Shown one piece after another: positions 1 through 8,040 of a stretch of 64,000 nt of DNA. How positions within the stretch are numbered: the stretch's first letter is position 1; each line of letters starts with the position of its first letter. A program made the translations under genes and the position numbers. The notes under the pieces are model-generated. The model saw only the letters and a program-made list of their open reading frames with translations, searched no databases and was not told the DNA's origin. The DNA comes from Gaiellasilicea sp037721555 (lineage in GTDB: Bacteria; Actinomycetota; Thermoleophilia; Gaiellales; Gaiellaceae): contig JBBJOI010000001.1 of NCBI GenBank assembly GCA_037721555.1, forward strand, positions 186,001-250,000, in the 5' to 3' direction.

Positions 1-358
1 GTGCGCCGCTTCGGCTGGAGCTTGCACGCACTCTGCCTGATGGGCAACCACCTCCACCTCGTCTTCTGGAGCACACGCGCGGCCTTGTCCGCGGGCATGC
101 ACGAGGTGAACGGACGTCACGCAGAGGTTCAATCTCCGGTACGGCCGCACCGGCCACCTCTTCGGCGACCGCTTCGGCTGTCGCGTCGTGGAGGACGAGC
201 GGTACCTCGAGGATCTCTGCCGCTACGTCGAGGCGAACCCTATTCGAGCCGGCCTCTGCAAACTCGCCCACCGGTGGCCGTGGAGCTGGAGCCGCTACGG
301 CAAAGCTAGTGCACAGTTACGGAAGTCTGTGGCAACTCTGAGGAGTGGCCAGGTCTGA
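1..358 (+). pseudogene. REP-associated tyrosine transposase relic (Y1/HUH, IS200-like), frameshifted
   Basis: The frame open at the window edge encodes the N-terminal half of a Y1 transposase of the REP-associated (TnpA_REP/RAYT) type: it reads CLMGNHLHLVFW, in which His17 and His19 form the HUH metal-binding motif. Near position 121 the homology moves to the second frame, which reads QRFNLRYGRTGHLFGDRF and later RYVEANPIRAGL, the conserved C-terminal part of the family, and stops at TGA 356-358. One extra base or two missing bases near 121 explain the shift. These proteins nick single-stranded DNA at palindromes. The gene also runs off the left edge, so its true start is not visible. It looks inactive unless the frameshift is a sequencing error. 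Confidence 0.8.
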
Positions 359-390
359 TCTGGCGGCGCACGGCGCCCGCGCGCGTGCCG

Positions 391-418
391 GTAGCGAGTG
401 CCGGGTGACGCCCGGCGC
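391..418 (+). repeat. REP-like hairpin with GTAG foot behind the transposase relic
   Basis: GTAG at 391-394 is followed by a hairpin with perfect 6-bp arms, GCCGGG (400-405) and CCCGGC (411-416), around a 5-nt loop. A GTAG-type tetranucleotide at the foot of a small GC hairpin is the layout of REP sequences recognised by REP-associated tyrosine transposases, and such sequences usually flank the transposase gene. One copy alone is weak evidence. The rest of 359-461 shows nothing else. Confidence 0.4.
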
Positions 419-461
419 GGCTGGACCCCCGCAGAGCTCAATGGAATTGGCGAACGGTGCG

Positions 462-902
462 CTAGACGTCCTCTAGCCGCACCACGAGCGTGATTTCGGG
501 AACTCCTGCCAGAGCCTTCGAGACCGGGCAATCCGCCTTCGCGCCTTCCGCAGCCTCCCGGAAACCCGCCTCCTCGAGCCCGGGCACCGTTCCCCGCACC
601 TCGAGCGCGATCTTCGTGATTCCGGTACCGGGCACGAAGGTGACGGCGGCGGCGGTCGCCAGTCGCTCGGGAGGTGTGCCTGCCTGGGCGAGGCCGTGCG
701 CCAGCGCCATCGAGAAGCACGAGGCGTGGGCGGCCGCGATCAGCTCCTCTGGACTGGTCTTCCCTCCCGACTGCTCCTCCGAGCGCGCCGGCCAGCTCAC
801 GTGTAGCGGCCCGAAGGCGCCCGAACCGACACGGTCGATCGTCCCCGATCCGCTCATCAGGTCGCCCTGCCACGTCACCTCGGCTCGGCGCTCGGTCGCC
901 AT
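462..902 (-). CDS. OsmC-family peroxidase-like protein (first of a tandem pair)
   Basis: A 146-residue protein beginning MATERRAEVTW. It has the OsmC/Ohr fold signature: the KTSPEELIAAAHASCFSMAL segment with the first redox Cys and ADCPVSKAL with the second. OsmC proteins reduce organic hydroperoxides in the cytoplasm using the two cysteines. The ATG at 902 was chosen because homology starts there; the frame stays open upstream without similarity. It lies 10 nt behind a second OsmC gene and is the last gene of a minus-strand run starting at the dehydratase near 3460. The two paralogues share the HASCF block but differ elsewhere, so the duplication is old. Confidence 0.88.
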   Translation of the reverse strand: MATERRAEVTWQGDLMSGSGTIDRVGSGAFGPLHVSWPARSEEQSGGKTSPEELIAAAHASCFSMALAHGLAQAGTPPERLATAAAVTFVPGTGITKIALEVRGTVPGLEEAGFREAAEGAKADCPVSKALAGVPEITLVVRLEDV

Positions 903-912
903 CTCCGCCTCC

Positions 913-1362
913 CTAGCTCGATTCCAGCTGTGCGCGGACGCGAACAGACGCACTCGCGCGCAGGAGCGCCGAGAACGGACAGCCCTCGTCCGCCGCCTCG
1001 GCCGCACAGGCGAATGCGTCTTCGTCGAGCCCCTCGACCCGGCAGGTCGCCTCGAGCTCGGAGGCAACGATCTGATGTCCCTTCCCCTCGACCTCATCCA
1101 TCGTGACCGTGCACGTAACGTCGAGCCGCTCGACCGTACCGCCGGCCCTCGCCGATTCACCCGCTAGAGAGGTCACGAAGCACGATGCATGTGCCGCCGC
1201 GAGCAGCTCTTCCGGGCTCGTCTTGCCCTCCGGCTCGCCGATGCGGCTCCCCAGCGTCACCGGCAGCTCGAACGCACCCGAGCTCGCCGCCGAAACGACG
1301 CCCGATCCACGCGAGAGACTCCCCGTCCAGGAGACCGATGCGTCCCGCGAGAGCCGCGGCAT
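913..1362 (-). CDS. OsmC-family peroxidase-like protein (second of a tandem pair)
   Basis: A 149-residue OsmC protein starting MPRLSRDASVSW. The redox cysteines lie in EELLAAAHASCFVTSLA and DEGCPFSALLR. Its ATG overlaps the TGA of the upstream DUF1385 gene by one base (TGATG), which fixes the start and implies translational coupling. Its role is inferred from the family: thiol-dependent reduction of organic peroxides or related electrophiles. Two OsmC genes behind rpmE and DUF1385 is an unusual neighbourhood, since this position often carries prfA/prmC in other bacteria. Confidence 0.88.
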   Translation of the reverse strand: MPRLSRDASVSWTGSLSRGSGVVSAASSGAFELPVTLGSRIGEPEGKTSPEELLAAAHASCFVTSLAGESARAGGTVERLDVTCTVTMDEVEGKGHQIVASELEATCRVEGLDEDAFACAAEAADEGCPFSALLRASASVRVRAQLESS

Positions 1363-2282
1363 CAGGCCATCACCTCGACCTTGCGTTCCTCCCTCGTGAG
1401 CCCACCTTCGAGGCGCAGAACCTCCTGGAGCGCGCGGATCGAGACCTCGATCTGGTCGAGCGTCGGCTGCCGCGTCGTCAGGCGCTGGAGCCACATGCCC
1501 GGCGCGAGCAGCGTCATCAACACCTTGTTGCCCTGGTTTTTCCCGGCGAAGCGGATCAGCTCGTACGCGATCCCGGCGATCACGGGCAGCAGCAGGATCC
1601 GGCTCAGGATCAGCCAGTACCACGCCGGCTGGCCGACGAAGGCGAACACGAAGATGCCGATCACCATCACCCAGAGCAGGAAGGCCGTGCCGCAGCGCGG
1701 GTGGATCAGGCTGAACCTCTGCACGTTCGCGGGCGTCAGTTCCTCCCCGGCCTCGTACGCGTTGATCGCCTTGTGCTCGGCGGCGTGATACTGGAAGACC
1801 CGCCGCAAGTCCGGCAGGAGCGAGATCAGCAGCAGGTACCCCAGGAAGAGCGTCACGCGGATCACGCCTTCGATCACGACGAACGCGCCGGTGGTGTCGA
1901 TCGGCAGCCAACTCGTGATCAGCGCCGGCGTGACCTTGAACAGCATCAGCGCGAAACCGATCGCGATCGCGAACGAGAAGACGATCTGGCCGCGGGTGAT
2001 CTCGGTCTTCACCTCCTCCACCTCGTCGGCATCCGCGTCCTGTGCCGCGTAGTTGGCGGAGATGGCGAGCGCACGGAAGCCGATCGCGAGTGACTCTCCG
2101 AGCGCGACGACGCCCCGCACGACCGGCAGGCGAAACACGCGGTTTCGCGCCATCGGCGAGCGGATGTTGCGCGTCACCTCGGCGATCTCCCCGTTCGGCT
2201 TGCGCACGGCGACAGCCCAGTTGGACGGGCTGCGCATCATCACGCCCTCCAGGACGGCCTGTCCTCCGATGGAGCTACTCAA
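1362..2282 (-). CDS. DUF1385 (YqhQ-like) polytopic membrane protein
   Basis: 306 residues starting MSSSIGGQAVLEGVMMRSP, the hallmark N-terminus of DUF1385 proteins (GGQAVxEGVMMR). Several membrane segments follow (about 95-215), with conserved YHAAEHKAINAYEAGEELT in the middle and HPRCGTAFLL before another membrane pair. The molecular function of this family is unknown. It sits 9 nt behind rpmE, a very common pairing in Gram-positive bacteria and actinobacteria, and overlaps the next OsmC start. A full-length, ordinary family member. Confidence 0.92.
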   Translation of the reverse strand: MSSSIGGQAVLEGVMMRSPSNWAVAVRKPNGEIAEVTRNIRSPMARNRVFRLPVVRGVVALGESLAIGFRALAISANYAAQDADADEVEEVKTEITRGQIVFSFAIAIGFALMLFKVTPALITSWLPIDTTGAFVVIEGVIRVTLFLGYLLLISLLPDLRRVFQYHAAEHKAINAYEAGEELTPANVQRFSLIHPRCGTAFLLWVMVIGIFVFAFVGQPAWYWLILSRILLLPVIAGIAYELIRFAGKNQGNKVLMTLLAPGMWLQRLTTRQPTLDQIEVSIRALQEVLRLEGGLTREERKVEVMA

Positions 2283-2291
2283 GACCGAGTA

Positions 2292-2510
2292 CTAGCCGCG
2301 GCGAGGGCCGCCGGCCTTCTCGAGCCGGCGCTGGAAGCGCTCGACGCGACCGCCCGCGTCCATCAGCTTCTGCTTGCCCGTGTAGAACGGGTGGCAGGCC
2401 GAGCAGATCTCGACATGGAGATCCGGCTTGGTCGAGCGCGTCTCGAACTCGTTACCGCAAGAGCAGCGGACGTGCGCGAGGACGTACTCGGGATGAATGT
2501 CAGCCTTCAT
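2292..2510 (-). CDS. rpmE: 50S ribosomal protein L31 (zinc-binding form)
   Basis: 72 residues starting MKADIHPEYV. The Cys pairs in VRCSCGNEF and CSACHPFYTGKQ mark the zinc-binding (C+) L31. It is part of the large ribosomal subunit, at the intersubunit bridge. Its ATG overlaps the stop of the upstream dehydratase by 4 nt, which is odd company for a ribosomal protein gene and suggests either shared transcription with an amino-acid enzyme or its own promoter inside that gene. Confidence 0.97.
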   Translation of the reverse strand: MKADIHPEYVLAHVRCSCGNEFETRSTKPDLHVEICSACHPFYTGKQKLMDAGGRVERFQRRLEKAGGPRRG

Positions 2511-3460
2511 TTCCCAGCCAGGATAGCAAAGGTGATTTCGGGCGCCACGTTTCCTCCGCTGACAACGGCGGCCACCGGCCCGGTCACCTTTCCGGCCAGG
2601 ATTGCTGCGACACCCACTGCCGCCGCGGGCTCACATGCGAGCTTCGCCCGCGTGTAGAGAAAGCGAAAAGCAGCCTCGATCTCCGCCTCGCTGACGAGCA
2701 CGCTCTCCACCCTGTCGCGCTGCAGGACGGCGAGCGCATTCTCGCCGCAGAAAGGCGCAGAGAGCCCGTCGGCGACCGAAGCCGGCCGCACACGCACCGA
2801 TCGTCCGGCCGCCAGAGCGTCGCCCACAGCAGTCGAGAGCTCCGGCTCCACGGCGATCACCCGACGCCCAGCCGCTGCCGCTGCGATCCCGGCGACGAGC
2901 CCGCCACCCCCGGCCGGCACGACGATCGTCTCGACGCCTGGCGCGTCCTCGAGGAGCTCGAGCGCCACCGTGCCCTGGCCCGCCTGGACGAGAGGATCGT
3001 CGAACGGGTGCACGAGCGTGCGGCCCGTCTCCTCGACGAGCTCCTGGAGCCGCTCGAACGCATCGGCAGGACCTGTTGCGCCGAGGTCGACTGCGGCGCC
3101 GTAGCCGCGGGTCGCCGCGACCTTCGCGGGACTTGCGCCCTCCCACATCACGACGAGCGCATCCAACCCTTCCAGCCGCGCACCCCAGGCCAGGGCCTGC
3201 GCGTGGTTGCCTGCCGAGACGCCGATCACGCCGCACGCGCGTTCCTCGGGCGTTAGCGAAACGAGCTTGTTCAGGACGCCGCGAACCTTGAAGGATCCCG
3301 TCTTCTGGAAGAGCTCGGCCTTCAGCCAAACGCGCTCACCCCCGAGCACCTGGCCCAACGTGGCCGACGTGAATGTGGGCGTGCGGTGCACGCGGCCACG
3401 GATCCGGTCGGCCGCCGCAAGCACGTCGTCACGCGTGAGGGGGGAGACGATCGCCGCCAT
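2507..3460 (-). CDS. PLP-dependent threonine/serine dehydratase, no ACT domain
   Basis: 317 residues from the ATG at 3460 (MAAIVSPLTRDDV). The fold-type II PLP enzyme signature is visible: the Schiff-base Lys in KTGSFKVRG, the Asn-containing SAGNHAQALAWGA substrate loop and the PLP-phosphate loop PAGGGGLVAGI. Such enzymes deaminate L-threonine or L-serine to 2-oxo acids. There is no C-terminal regulatory ACT domain, so it resembles catabolic (TdcB-like) enzymes or serine racemases more than isoleucine-regulated IlvA; substrate cannot be told apart from sequence. No strong ribosome-binding site precedes the start, and a large palindrome lies just upstream. Confidence 0.87.
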   Translation of the reverse strand: MAAIVSPLTRDDVLAAADRIRGRVHRTPTFTSATLGQVLGGERVWLKAELFQKTGSFKVRGVLNKLVSLTPEERACGVIGVSAGNHAQALAWGARLEGLDALVVMWEGASPAKVAATRGYGAAVDLGATGPADAFERLQELVEETGRTLVHPFDDPLVQAGQGTVALELLEDAPGVETIVVPAGGGGLVAGIAAAAAGRRVIAVEPELSTAVGDALAAGRSVRVRPASVADGLSAPFCGENALAVLQRDRVESVLVSEAEIEAAFRFLYTRAKLACEPAAAVGVAAILAGKVTGPVAAVVSGGNVAPEITFAILAGK

Positions 3461-3473
3461 GGGGGTGATGCTA

Positions 3474-3635
3474 GAGGCTTGATGTGAGCTAGGAGTGCGT
3501 CTGGGGAGGGCCTGCGCCAAGCAGAGTGGTCGATTCGATCGGCGTCAATACTGGCTGCCTTTATGTCGATCGCATCGACCCGGCGGCGCCGCGCAGGCCC
3601 CCAGCCAGGCGGGCGTCTAGCTCACATCAAGCCTC
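3474..3635. repeat. 162-bp foldback element between divergent genes
   Basis: A perfect 19-nt inverted repeat (3474-3492, GAGGCTTGATGTGAGCTAG, against 3617-3635) bounds this stretch. The pairing continues inward: CCTGCGC at 3511-3517 pairs with 3591-3597, and GGTCGATTCGATCGGC near 3527-3542 pairs with two mismatches against the segment near 3566-3582. Only about 20 nt in the centre are unpaired. It lies between the starts of the dehydratase and the DUF4389 gene. The structure fits a MITE-like foldback insertion; a regulatory double-hairpin is the alternative. Confidence 0.75.
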
Positions 3636-3638
3636 TGG

Positions 3639-4967
3639 ATGGCCGATGCTTACCCGATACTGCGATTGATGGATCAGCGTGCGGTACGGCTCCTGATCGC
3701 CGACGACCTCCGCCGTTCGCGACTGACCGTCTTCTTCCGGCTACTGCTCGCGATCCCGCACCTCATCTGGATCGCCCTCTGGAGCATCGCAGCCATCTTC
3801 GCTGCCCTCGCGATGTGGACGGTGGCACTCCTCACCGGTCGCCCGCCCCGTCGGCTCCACGGCTTCCTCGCCGCCTACGTCCGGTACGGCACGCACCTCG
3901 CCGCCTACCTGTTCCTCGCCGCCAACCCGTTTCCAAGCTTCACGGGGGAGCCGGGATACCCGATCGAGGTCGAGTTGCCCCCCGAGCCACTGGAACAGCC
4001 ACGCTGGAAGACAGCGCTTCGGCTCCTGCTCGCGGTGCCGGCGCTGCTGCTCGCCACGACCCTCGGCTCGGTGACCGGGGGCGGCGGCTCCTGGGGGCGC
4101 GAGGGCGACGACTGGTCCTGGGCGTTGTCGGGCATCGGCGGTGTCGCCGCCGTCTGCGCCCTCCTCGGCTGGTTCGCGATCCTCGCGCTCGGCCGCATGC
4201 CCAACGGGCTCCGGGACCTCGCGGCGTATTCGATCGGCTACACGGCGCAGGCGTACGCCTACCTGCTACTCCTGACCGATCGCTACCCGACCTCCGACCC
4301 GGAGCGCGCAGGACCGGCGTGGACACTTCCCGAGCACCCGGTGCGCATCGAACTCACCGACGACGGACGGCGCTCGCGCCTGACGGTCCTCTTCCGCTTC
4401 CTGCTCGCCCTGCCGCACCTCGTCTGGCTCACCCTCTGGACGATTCCCGCCTTCCTCGCCGCGCTCGCGAACGGTTTCGTGGCCCTCTTTCTCGGCCGCT
4501 CTGCGGGACCGCTGCACCGCTTCCTGGCCGCCTATGTCCGCTACGCGACCCAGGTCGGGGCATTCCTGCTGCTCGTCGCCAATCCGTTTCCCGGTTTCAC
4601 GGGGGGGCCCGGGTATCCGGTCGACGCGGTGATCGCCGGTCCTGAGCGGCAGAACCGGTGGATCACGTTCTTCCGCCTCATCCTCGTCCTGCCGGCGCTG
4701 CTCGTCTCGGGAGCGCTCGGCGGTGCGGCCCTCGCCGCCGCCTTCCTCGGCTGGTTCGCGGCCCTCGCCACGGGTCGGATGCCAGACGGATTGCGGAAGC
4801 TCGGAGCGATCTCGCTCCGCTACGCCGCACAGGCCAACGCATACGGGCTCATCCTCACAGACCGGTATCCCTACGCCGGGCCGGGGCTGCGGCCCGCCGA
4901 GGACGAGCGTGCGGAGCCCGACGAGCACGACCCGTGGCCGACGTTCACGGCGGAGGCCGGAGCCTGA
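3639..4967 (+). CDS. DUF4389 membrane protein with internal duplication
   Basis: 442 residues made of two similar halves. LTVFFRLLLAIPHLIWIAL near residue 30 recurs as LTVLFRFLLALPHLVWLTL near 250, and both halves contain FLAAYVRYxTxxxAxLxLxANPFPxFTG followed by paired hydrophobic segments, so it spans the membrane several times. DUF4389 is an actinobacterial membrane family of unknown function. The ATG at 3639 is used; an internal ATG at 3669 is also possible. It overlaps the following M48 protease gene, so the two are probably made together. Confidence 0.82.
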   Translation: MADAYPILRLMDQRAVRLLIADDLRRSRLTVFFRLLLAIPHLIWIALWSIAAIFAALAMWTVALLTGRPPRRLHGFLAAYVRYGTHLAAYLFLAANPFPSFTGEPGYPIEVELPPEPLEQPRWKTALRLLLAVPALLLATTLGSVTGGGGSWGREGDDWSWALSGIGGVAAVCALLGWFAILALGRMPNGLRDLAAYSIGYTAQAYAYLLLLTDRYPTSDPERAGPAWTLPEHPVRIELTDDGRRSRLTVLFRFLLALPHLVWLTLWTIPAFLAALANGFVALFLGRSAGPLHRFLAAYVRYATQVGAFLLLVANPFPGFTGGPGYPVDAVIAGPERQNRWITFFRLILVLPALLVSGALGGAALAAAFLGWFAALATGRMPDGLRKLGAISLRYAAQANAYGLILTDRYPYAGPGLRPAEDERAEPDEHDPWPTFTAEAGA

Positions 4968-6163
4968 GCGAGCGACGCGGGCGAGCGCTCGCGCTTGCGG
5001 CGCTCGCCGCCCTGTGGGCGGTCGCTGCGTGGGCGCTCTGGGAGACGCAGGTTCCGGACGACCTCGCGCGCCCCCGGGTGGATGCGAACGCGGTCTTCTC
5101 CGCAACCGCGGTCGAGCGTGCCGAGCGCTACGAGCTCTTCCTCCGCGTCGAGTTCGTCGTCTCACAGGTCGTGCTGCTACTCGTGCTCGCCGTCTACGCC
5201 TGGCGTGGTGCGCGGTTCGTGCGGGAATCGGCCGCCGGGAGGATCGGCACCGGGATGCTGCTCGGGATGGTGGGGCTCGCGCTCGTGTGGCTCTCGCAGG
5301 TGCCATTCCGCCTTGCAGAGGTGTGGTGGAACCGTCGGTACGACCAGACCGAGATCGGCTACGTCGAGGCGCTGCTGGACAACTGGCTGGTGCTCGGCGC
5401 CGAGTTTCTGTTCATCTGCCTCGCGCTCGTCATCGTCATGGCGATCGCGGGCCGCTTCCCGCAGCGCTGGTGGATCGGCGCCGCCCCGGCGTTCGTCGGG
5501 CTCGCGACTCTCTTCGCCTTCATCACCCCGTACCTCTCCTCGACCGAGCCGGCGAACGAGCGCGTCGAGGCCGACGCCCGCCGGTTCGCGCTCGCGCAGG
5601 GCACGGAGCCGATCCCCATCGCGATCGAGGACGTCTCCGACCTGACCGACGCGCCGAACGCGTACGCCGCCGGCTTCGGGCCCACCCGCCGCATCGTGCT
5701 CTGGAACACGCTTCTGGACGGCCGTTTCTCCGACGGCGAGGTCAGCGTCGTCGTGGCGCACGAGGTGGCACACCACTCGCAAAACCACATCCTCGAGGGG
5801 ATCGCCTGGTACGGCCTCTTCGCGTTTCCCGGCGCCTTCGCGATCGCGCAGGCGACCCGGCGCCGAGGCGGCATGGCTCAGCCCGCAGCCGTCCCGCTCT
5901 CGCTGCTCGTACTCGTGGGGTTGCAGCTCGGGTCGCTGCCGCTCCAGAACGGCATCACCCGCCACCTGGAGGAGGAGGCCGACTGGGTGGCGTTCGAGAC
6001 CGCCCGCGACCCGGCGGGCGCCCGCGCCCTCTTCCGCCACTTCGCCACCGAGGGCCTCACCGACCCCGACCCGCCTGCCTGGTCGTATGCCTTCCTCGAC
6101 AGCCACCCCTCCATCGTCGAGCGGCTCGCCCTGGTCGACGCCTGGGAGAGCTCGAGGCGCTAG
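4934..6163 (+). CDS. M48-family integral membrane zinc metalloprotease
   Basis: 409 residues from a GTG at 4934. The N-terminal ~250 residues carry about five hydrophobic segments (CAAX-protease N-terminal type). The zinc motif HEVAH is at 5759-5773 (residue ~276), followed by EEEADWVAFE, which supplies the third ligand. The arrangement is that of Ste24/HtpX-like proteases, which cleave membrane or misfolded proteins with the active site facing the cytoplasm. The start is uncertain: the conserved part begins about ten residues in, and a CTG at 4964 overlapping the previous TGA is an alternative. Its TAG stop is the first base triplet of a palindromic element. Confidence 0.85.
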   Translation: MADVHGGGRSLSERRGRALALAALAALWAVAAWALWETQVPDDLARPRVDANAVFSATAVERAERYELFLRVEFVVSQVVLLLVLAVYAWRGARFVRESAAGRIGTGMLLGMVGLALVWLSQVPFRLAEVWWNRRYDQTEIGYVEALLDNWLVLGAEFLFICLALVIVMAIAGRFPQRWWIGAAPAFVGLATLFAFITPYLSSTEPANERVEADARRFALAQGTEPIPIAIEDVSDLTDAPNAYAAGFGPTRRIVLWNTLLDGRFSDGEVSVVVAHEVAHHSQNHILEGIAWYGLFAFPGAFAIAQATRRRGGMAQPAAVPLSLLVLVGLQLGSLPLQNGITRHLEEEADWVAFETARDPAGARALFRHFATEGLTDPDPPAWSYAFLDSHPSIVERLALVDAWESSRR

Positions 6164-6327
6164 GAGTCTGTCGTGACAGTCGCGTGCGGGCGGGGACGGC
6201 TGCGATCAAGCCGGGCGCCGCACTCGCTCGCCGGCCGGGCCGGCTGCCTGGCCAAGAGCGAGGGTGGCGATCCGGCGCTGTATCGCAGCCGCCAACTGGT
6301 GTGCGCGACTTTCACGACAGGCTCCTA
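6161..6327. repeat. 167-bp foldback element whose ends form both flanking stop codons
   Basis: The 24-nt left arm (6161-6184) and right arm (6304-6327) are inverted repeats with 22 of 24 matches; outer sequence TAGGAG(T/C)CTGTCGTGA. Further inside, CGGCTGCGAT at about 6198 pairs with its complement near 6280. The left TAG is the stop of the M48 protease gene and the right end, read on the minus strand, is the TAG stop of the ETF-quinone oxidoreductase gene. It may act as a bidirectional terminator, but its length and structure look like a MITE inserted at the convergent gene ends. Confidence 0.75.
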
Positions 6328-8040
6328 GGCCAGCGTGTACTCAGGGCCTGAGCCGCCCTCGGGCGGCGTCAGCCGGCCGCCCTTGGCGGTGATGGCGCCA
6401 CACTGCACGCAGTTCGAAGGCGAGAGCTCGACCGTCACCGTGCCGTCGCCGTCTGCGTCGCCGAGCTCGTAGACGCGCGCGGGGCACATGTTCACCCACA
6501 GCTCGGCGAGCTCGCGCGGGACGTGCCGCTCGAGCCGGATGTGGTTTGGCTGGTCGTCCCGGGTCCTGTTCCCGGAGAGGAAGACGGAGGACAGCTTGTC
6601 GAACGTCAGCTTCCCGTCGGGCGCCGGGTAGCTCTTCGCCCGGTCGGTCTTCATCAGCGCGTGCCGGGCGTTCGGCTCGCTGCTGAACTCCCGGGGCGGA
6701 AACTTTCCCTTCGTGACGGTCATCGCGCTCGCGAGCGCTCCGCCTACGAAGAAGCCCTTGTCGAAGACCTGGCGCATGTTGCGCACGGCGTGCAGCTCCT
6801 TCGTCACCCAGCTCGAGCGGAGCGCCTCGTCGTAGCCATCGAGGGCTCCAAGTCGCGACGGGCTCTCGCCACGCTGAAGAGCTCGGAAGGCGGTCTCCGC
6901 CGCGAGGATCCCGGACTCGACCCCGTAGTGGATCCCCTTCAAGGTGGGGACGTTCACGAGTCCCGCGCCTTCGCCGACGAGCAGCATCCCGGGCGCGTTG
7001 AACCGCTTCGGCAGCGCGTGGTAACCGCCTTCCGTAATCGTCTTCGCCCCCCAGGCGACCCGCTCCCCGTCGCGGAGGATCTTGCGAACGATGCGGTGGG
7101 TCTTGAACTGCTGCAGCACGTCGTGGACGGAGAACTCAACGTCGCGGTACTCGAGCCCGGCGACGAACCCGAGCGAGACGAGGTCGGCTCCCATCGGGTA
7201 GATGAACGAGCCGCCGAACTCTCCGTACCTGGCGGGCTTACGAAGTGGCCACCCCAGCGTATGGACGATGTGGCCAAGCGGCTTCGGCACCTTCCACACC
7301 TCCTTCACCCCAAGCGCCCAGAGCTGCGGGTGCGCGCCCTCGAGCCCGAAGTGCGAGATGGCGGCTCCCGTCAGGTGCCCCTGTGTCCCTTCGGCCAGCA
7401 CCGTGATCCTGGCGACGATGTCCGACCCCGACTCGAAGTTCGGGAGCTTCTGGCCGTCGCGCCCGCGGCCCTTGTCGCCGGTTCGGATGCCCTGGACGCG
7501 GCCGTCCGCGACGAGCAGCTTCTGGGCGTCGGTCTCGGGCAGGATCGCCGCACCGCTCTCCTCCGCCTGCTCGGCGAGAAAGCGGCCGAGCTGCGCGAGG
7601 GAGGCAACGTAGTTGCCGTGGTTGCGCATCGTCGGCGGCGGCGGGACGCGGATGGAGGTGCTCTTCGTCAGCATGTAGACGGCCTCGCCGTGAACCTCGC
7701 CGAAGGTGGGTAGGTCGTTCATCGTCAGACGGCCCTTGAAGAGCCGCCGGAGGCCGCGCGGGTTGACGACGGCGCCGGAGAGGAGATGCGAGCCCGGCTT
7801 CGCGCCCTTCTCGACGACCGCGACCGGCACGTCGCCGAGCCGCTCCGCCGTCTCTGGGGATTCCTCGAGCAGCTGCCCGAACCGGATCGCGCAGGCCAGC
7901 CCCGCCGGGCCGGCCCCGACCACGAGCAAACCGACCTCGATCCGCTCGCCCGACGGGTCGGTTGGAGCGGCAATCACCTCTGCCGGCGAGAACGGCGGCG
8001 GGTAGTCCGACGGTCTGACACGGCTCGCCGCGCGGCTCAT
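6325..8040 (-). CDS. Electron transfer flavoprotein-ubiquinone oxidoreductase-like flavoprotein
   Basis: 571 residues. The FAD-binding motif VGAGPAGLACAIRF is near residue 41, followed by SGAVVNPRGL, a second FAD region (GEGAGLVNVPTLKGIHYGVES) and a C-terminal Fe-S part. Such enzymes sit on the membrane and pass electrons from reduced ETF to quinone. In the C-terminus only three of four expected cluster cysteines are visible: one in NMCPARVYE and two in NCVQCGAI; the fourth, normally three residues later, is Ile in a shortened loop. It overlaps etfA by 4 nt (ATGA), forming an etfB-etfA-ETF-QO operon. The stop lies in a palindrome. Confidence 0.9.
   Translation of the reverse strand: MSRAASRVRPSDYPPPFSPAEVIAAPTDPSGERIEVGLLVVGAGPAGLACAIRFGQLLEESPETAERLGDVPVAVVEKGAKPGSHLLSGAVVNPRGLRRLFKGRLTMNDLPTFGEVHGEAVYMLTKSTSIRVPPPPTMRNHGNYVASLAQLGRFLAEQAEESGAAILPETDAQKLLVADGRVQGIRTGDKGRGRDGQKLPNFESGSDIVARITVLAEGTQGHLTGAAISHFGLEGAHPQLWALGVKEVWKVPKPLGHIVHTLGWPLRKPARYGEFGGSFIYPMGADLVSLGFVAGLEYRDVEFSVHDVLQQFKTHRIVRKILRDGERVAWGAKTITEGGYHALPKRFNAPGMLLVGEGAGLVNVPTLKGIHYGVESGILAAETAFRALQRGESPSRLGALDGYDEALRSSWVTKELHAVRNMRQVFDKGFFVGGALASAMTVTKGKFPPREFSSEPNARHALMKTDRAKSYPAPDGKLTFDKLSSVFLSGNRTRDDQPNHIRLERHVPRELAELWVNMCPARVYELGDADGDGTVTVELSPSNCVQCGAITAKGGRLTPPEGGSGPEYTLA

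Noticed and set aside
2042..3256. A 404-codon plus-strand frame across DUF1385, rpmE and the dehydratase
   Set aside because: Antisense to three clear genes; composition is that of random high-GC translation.
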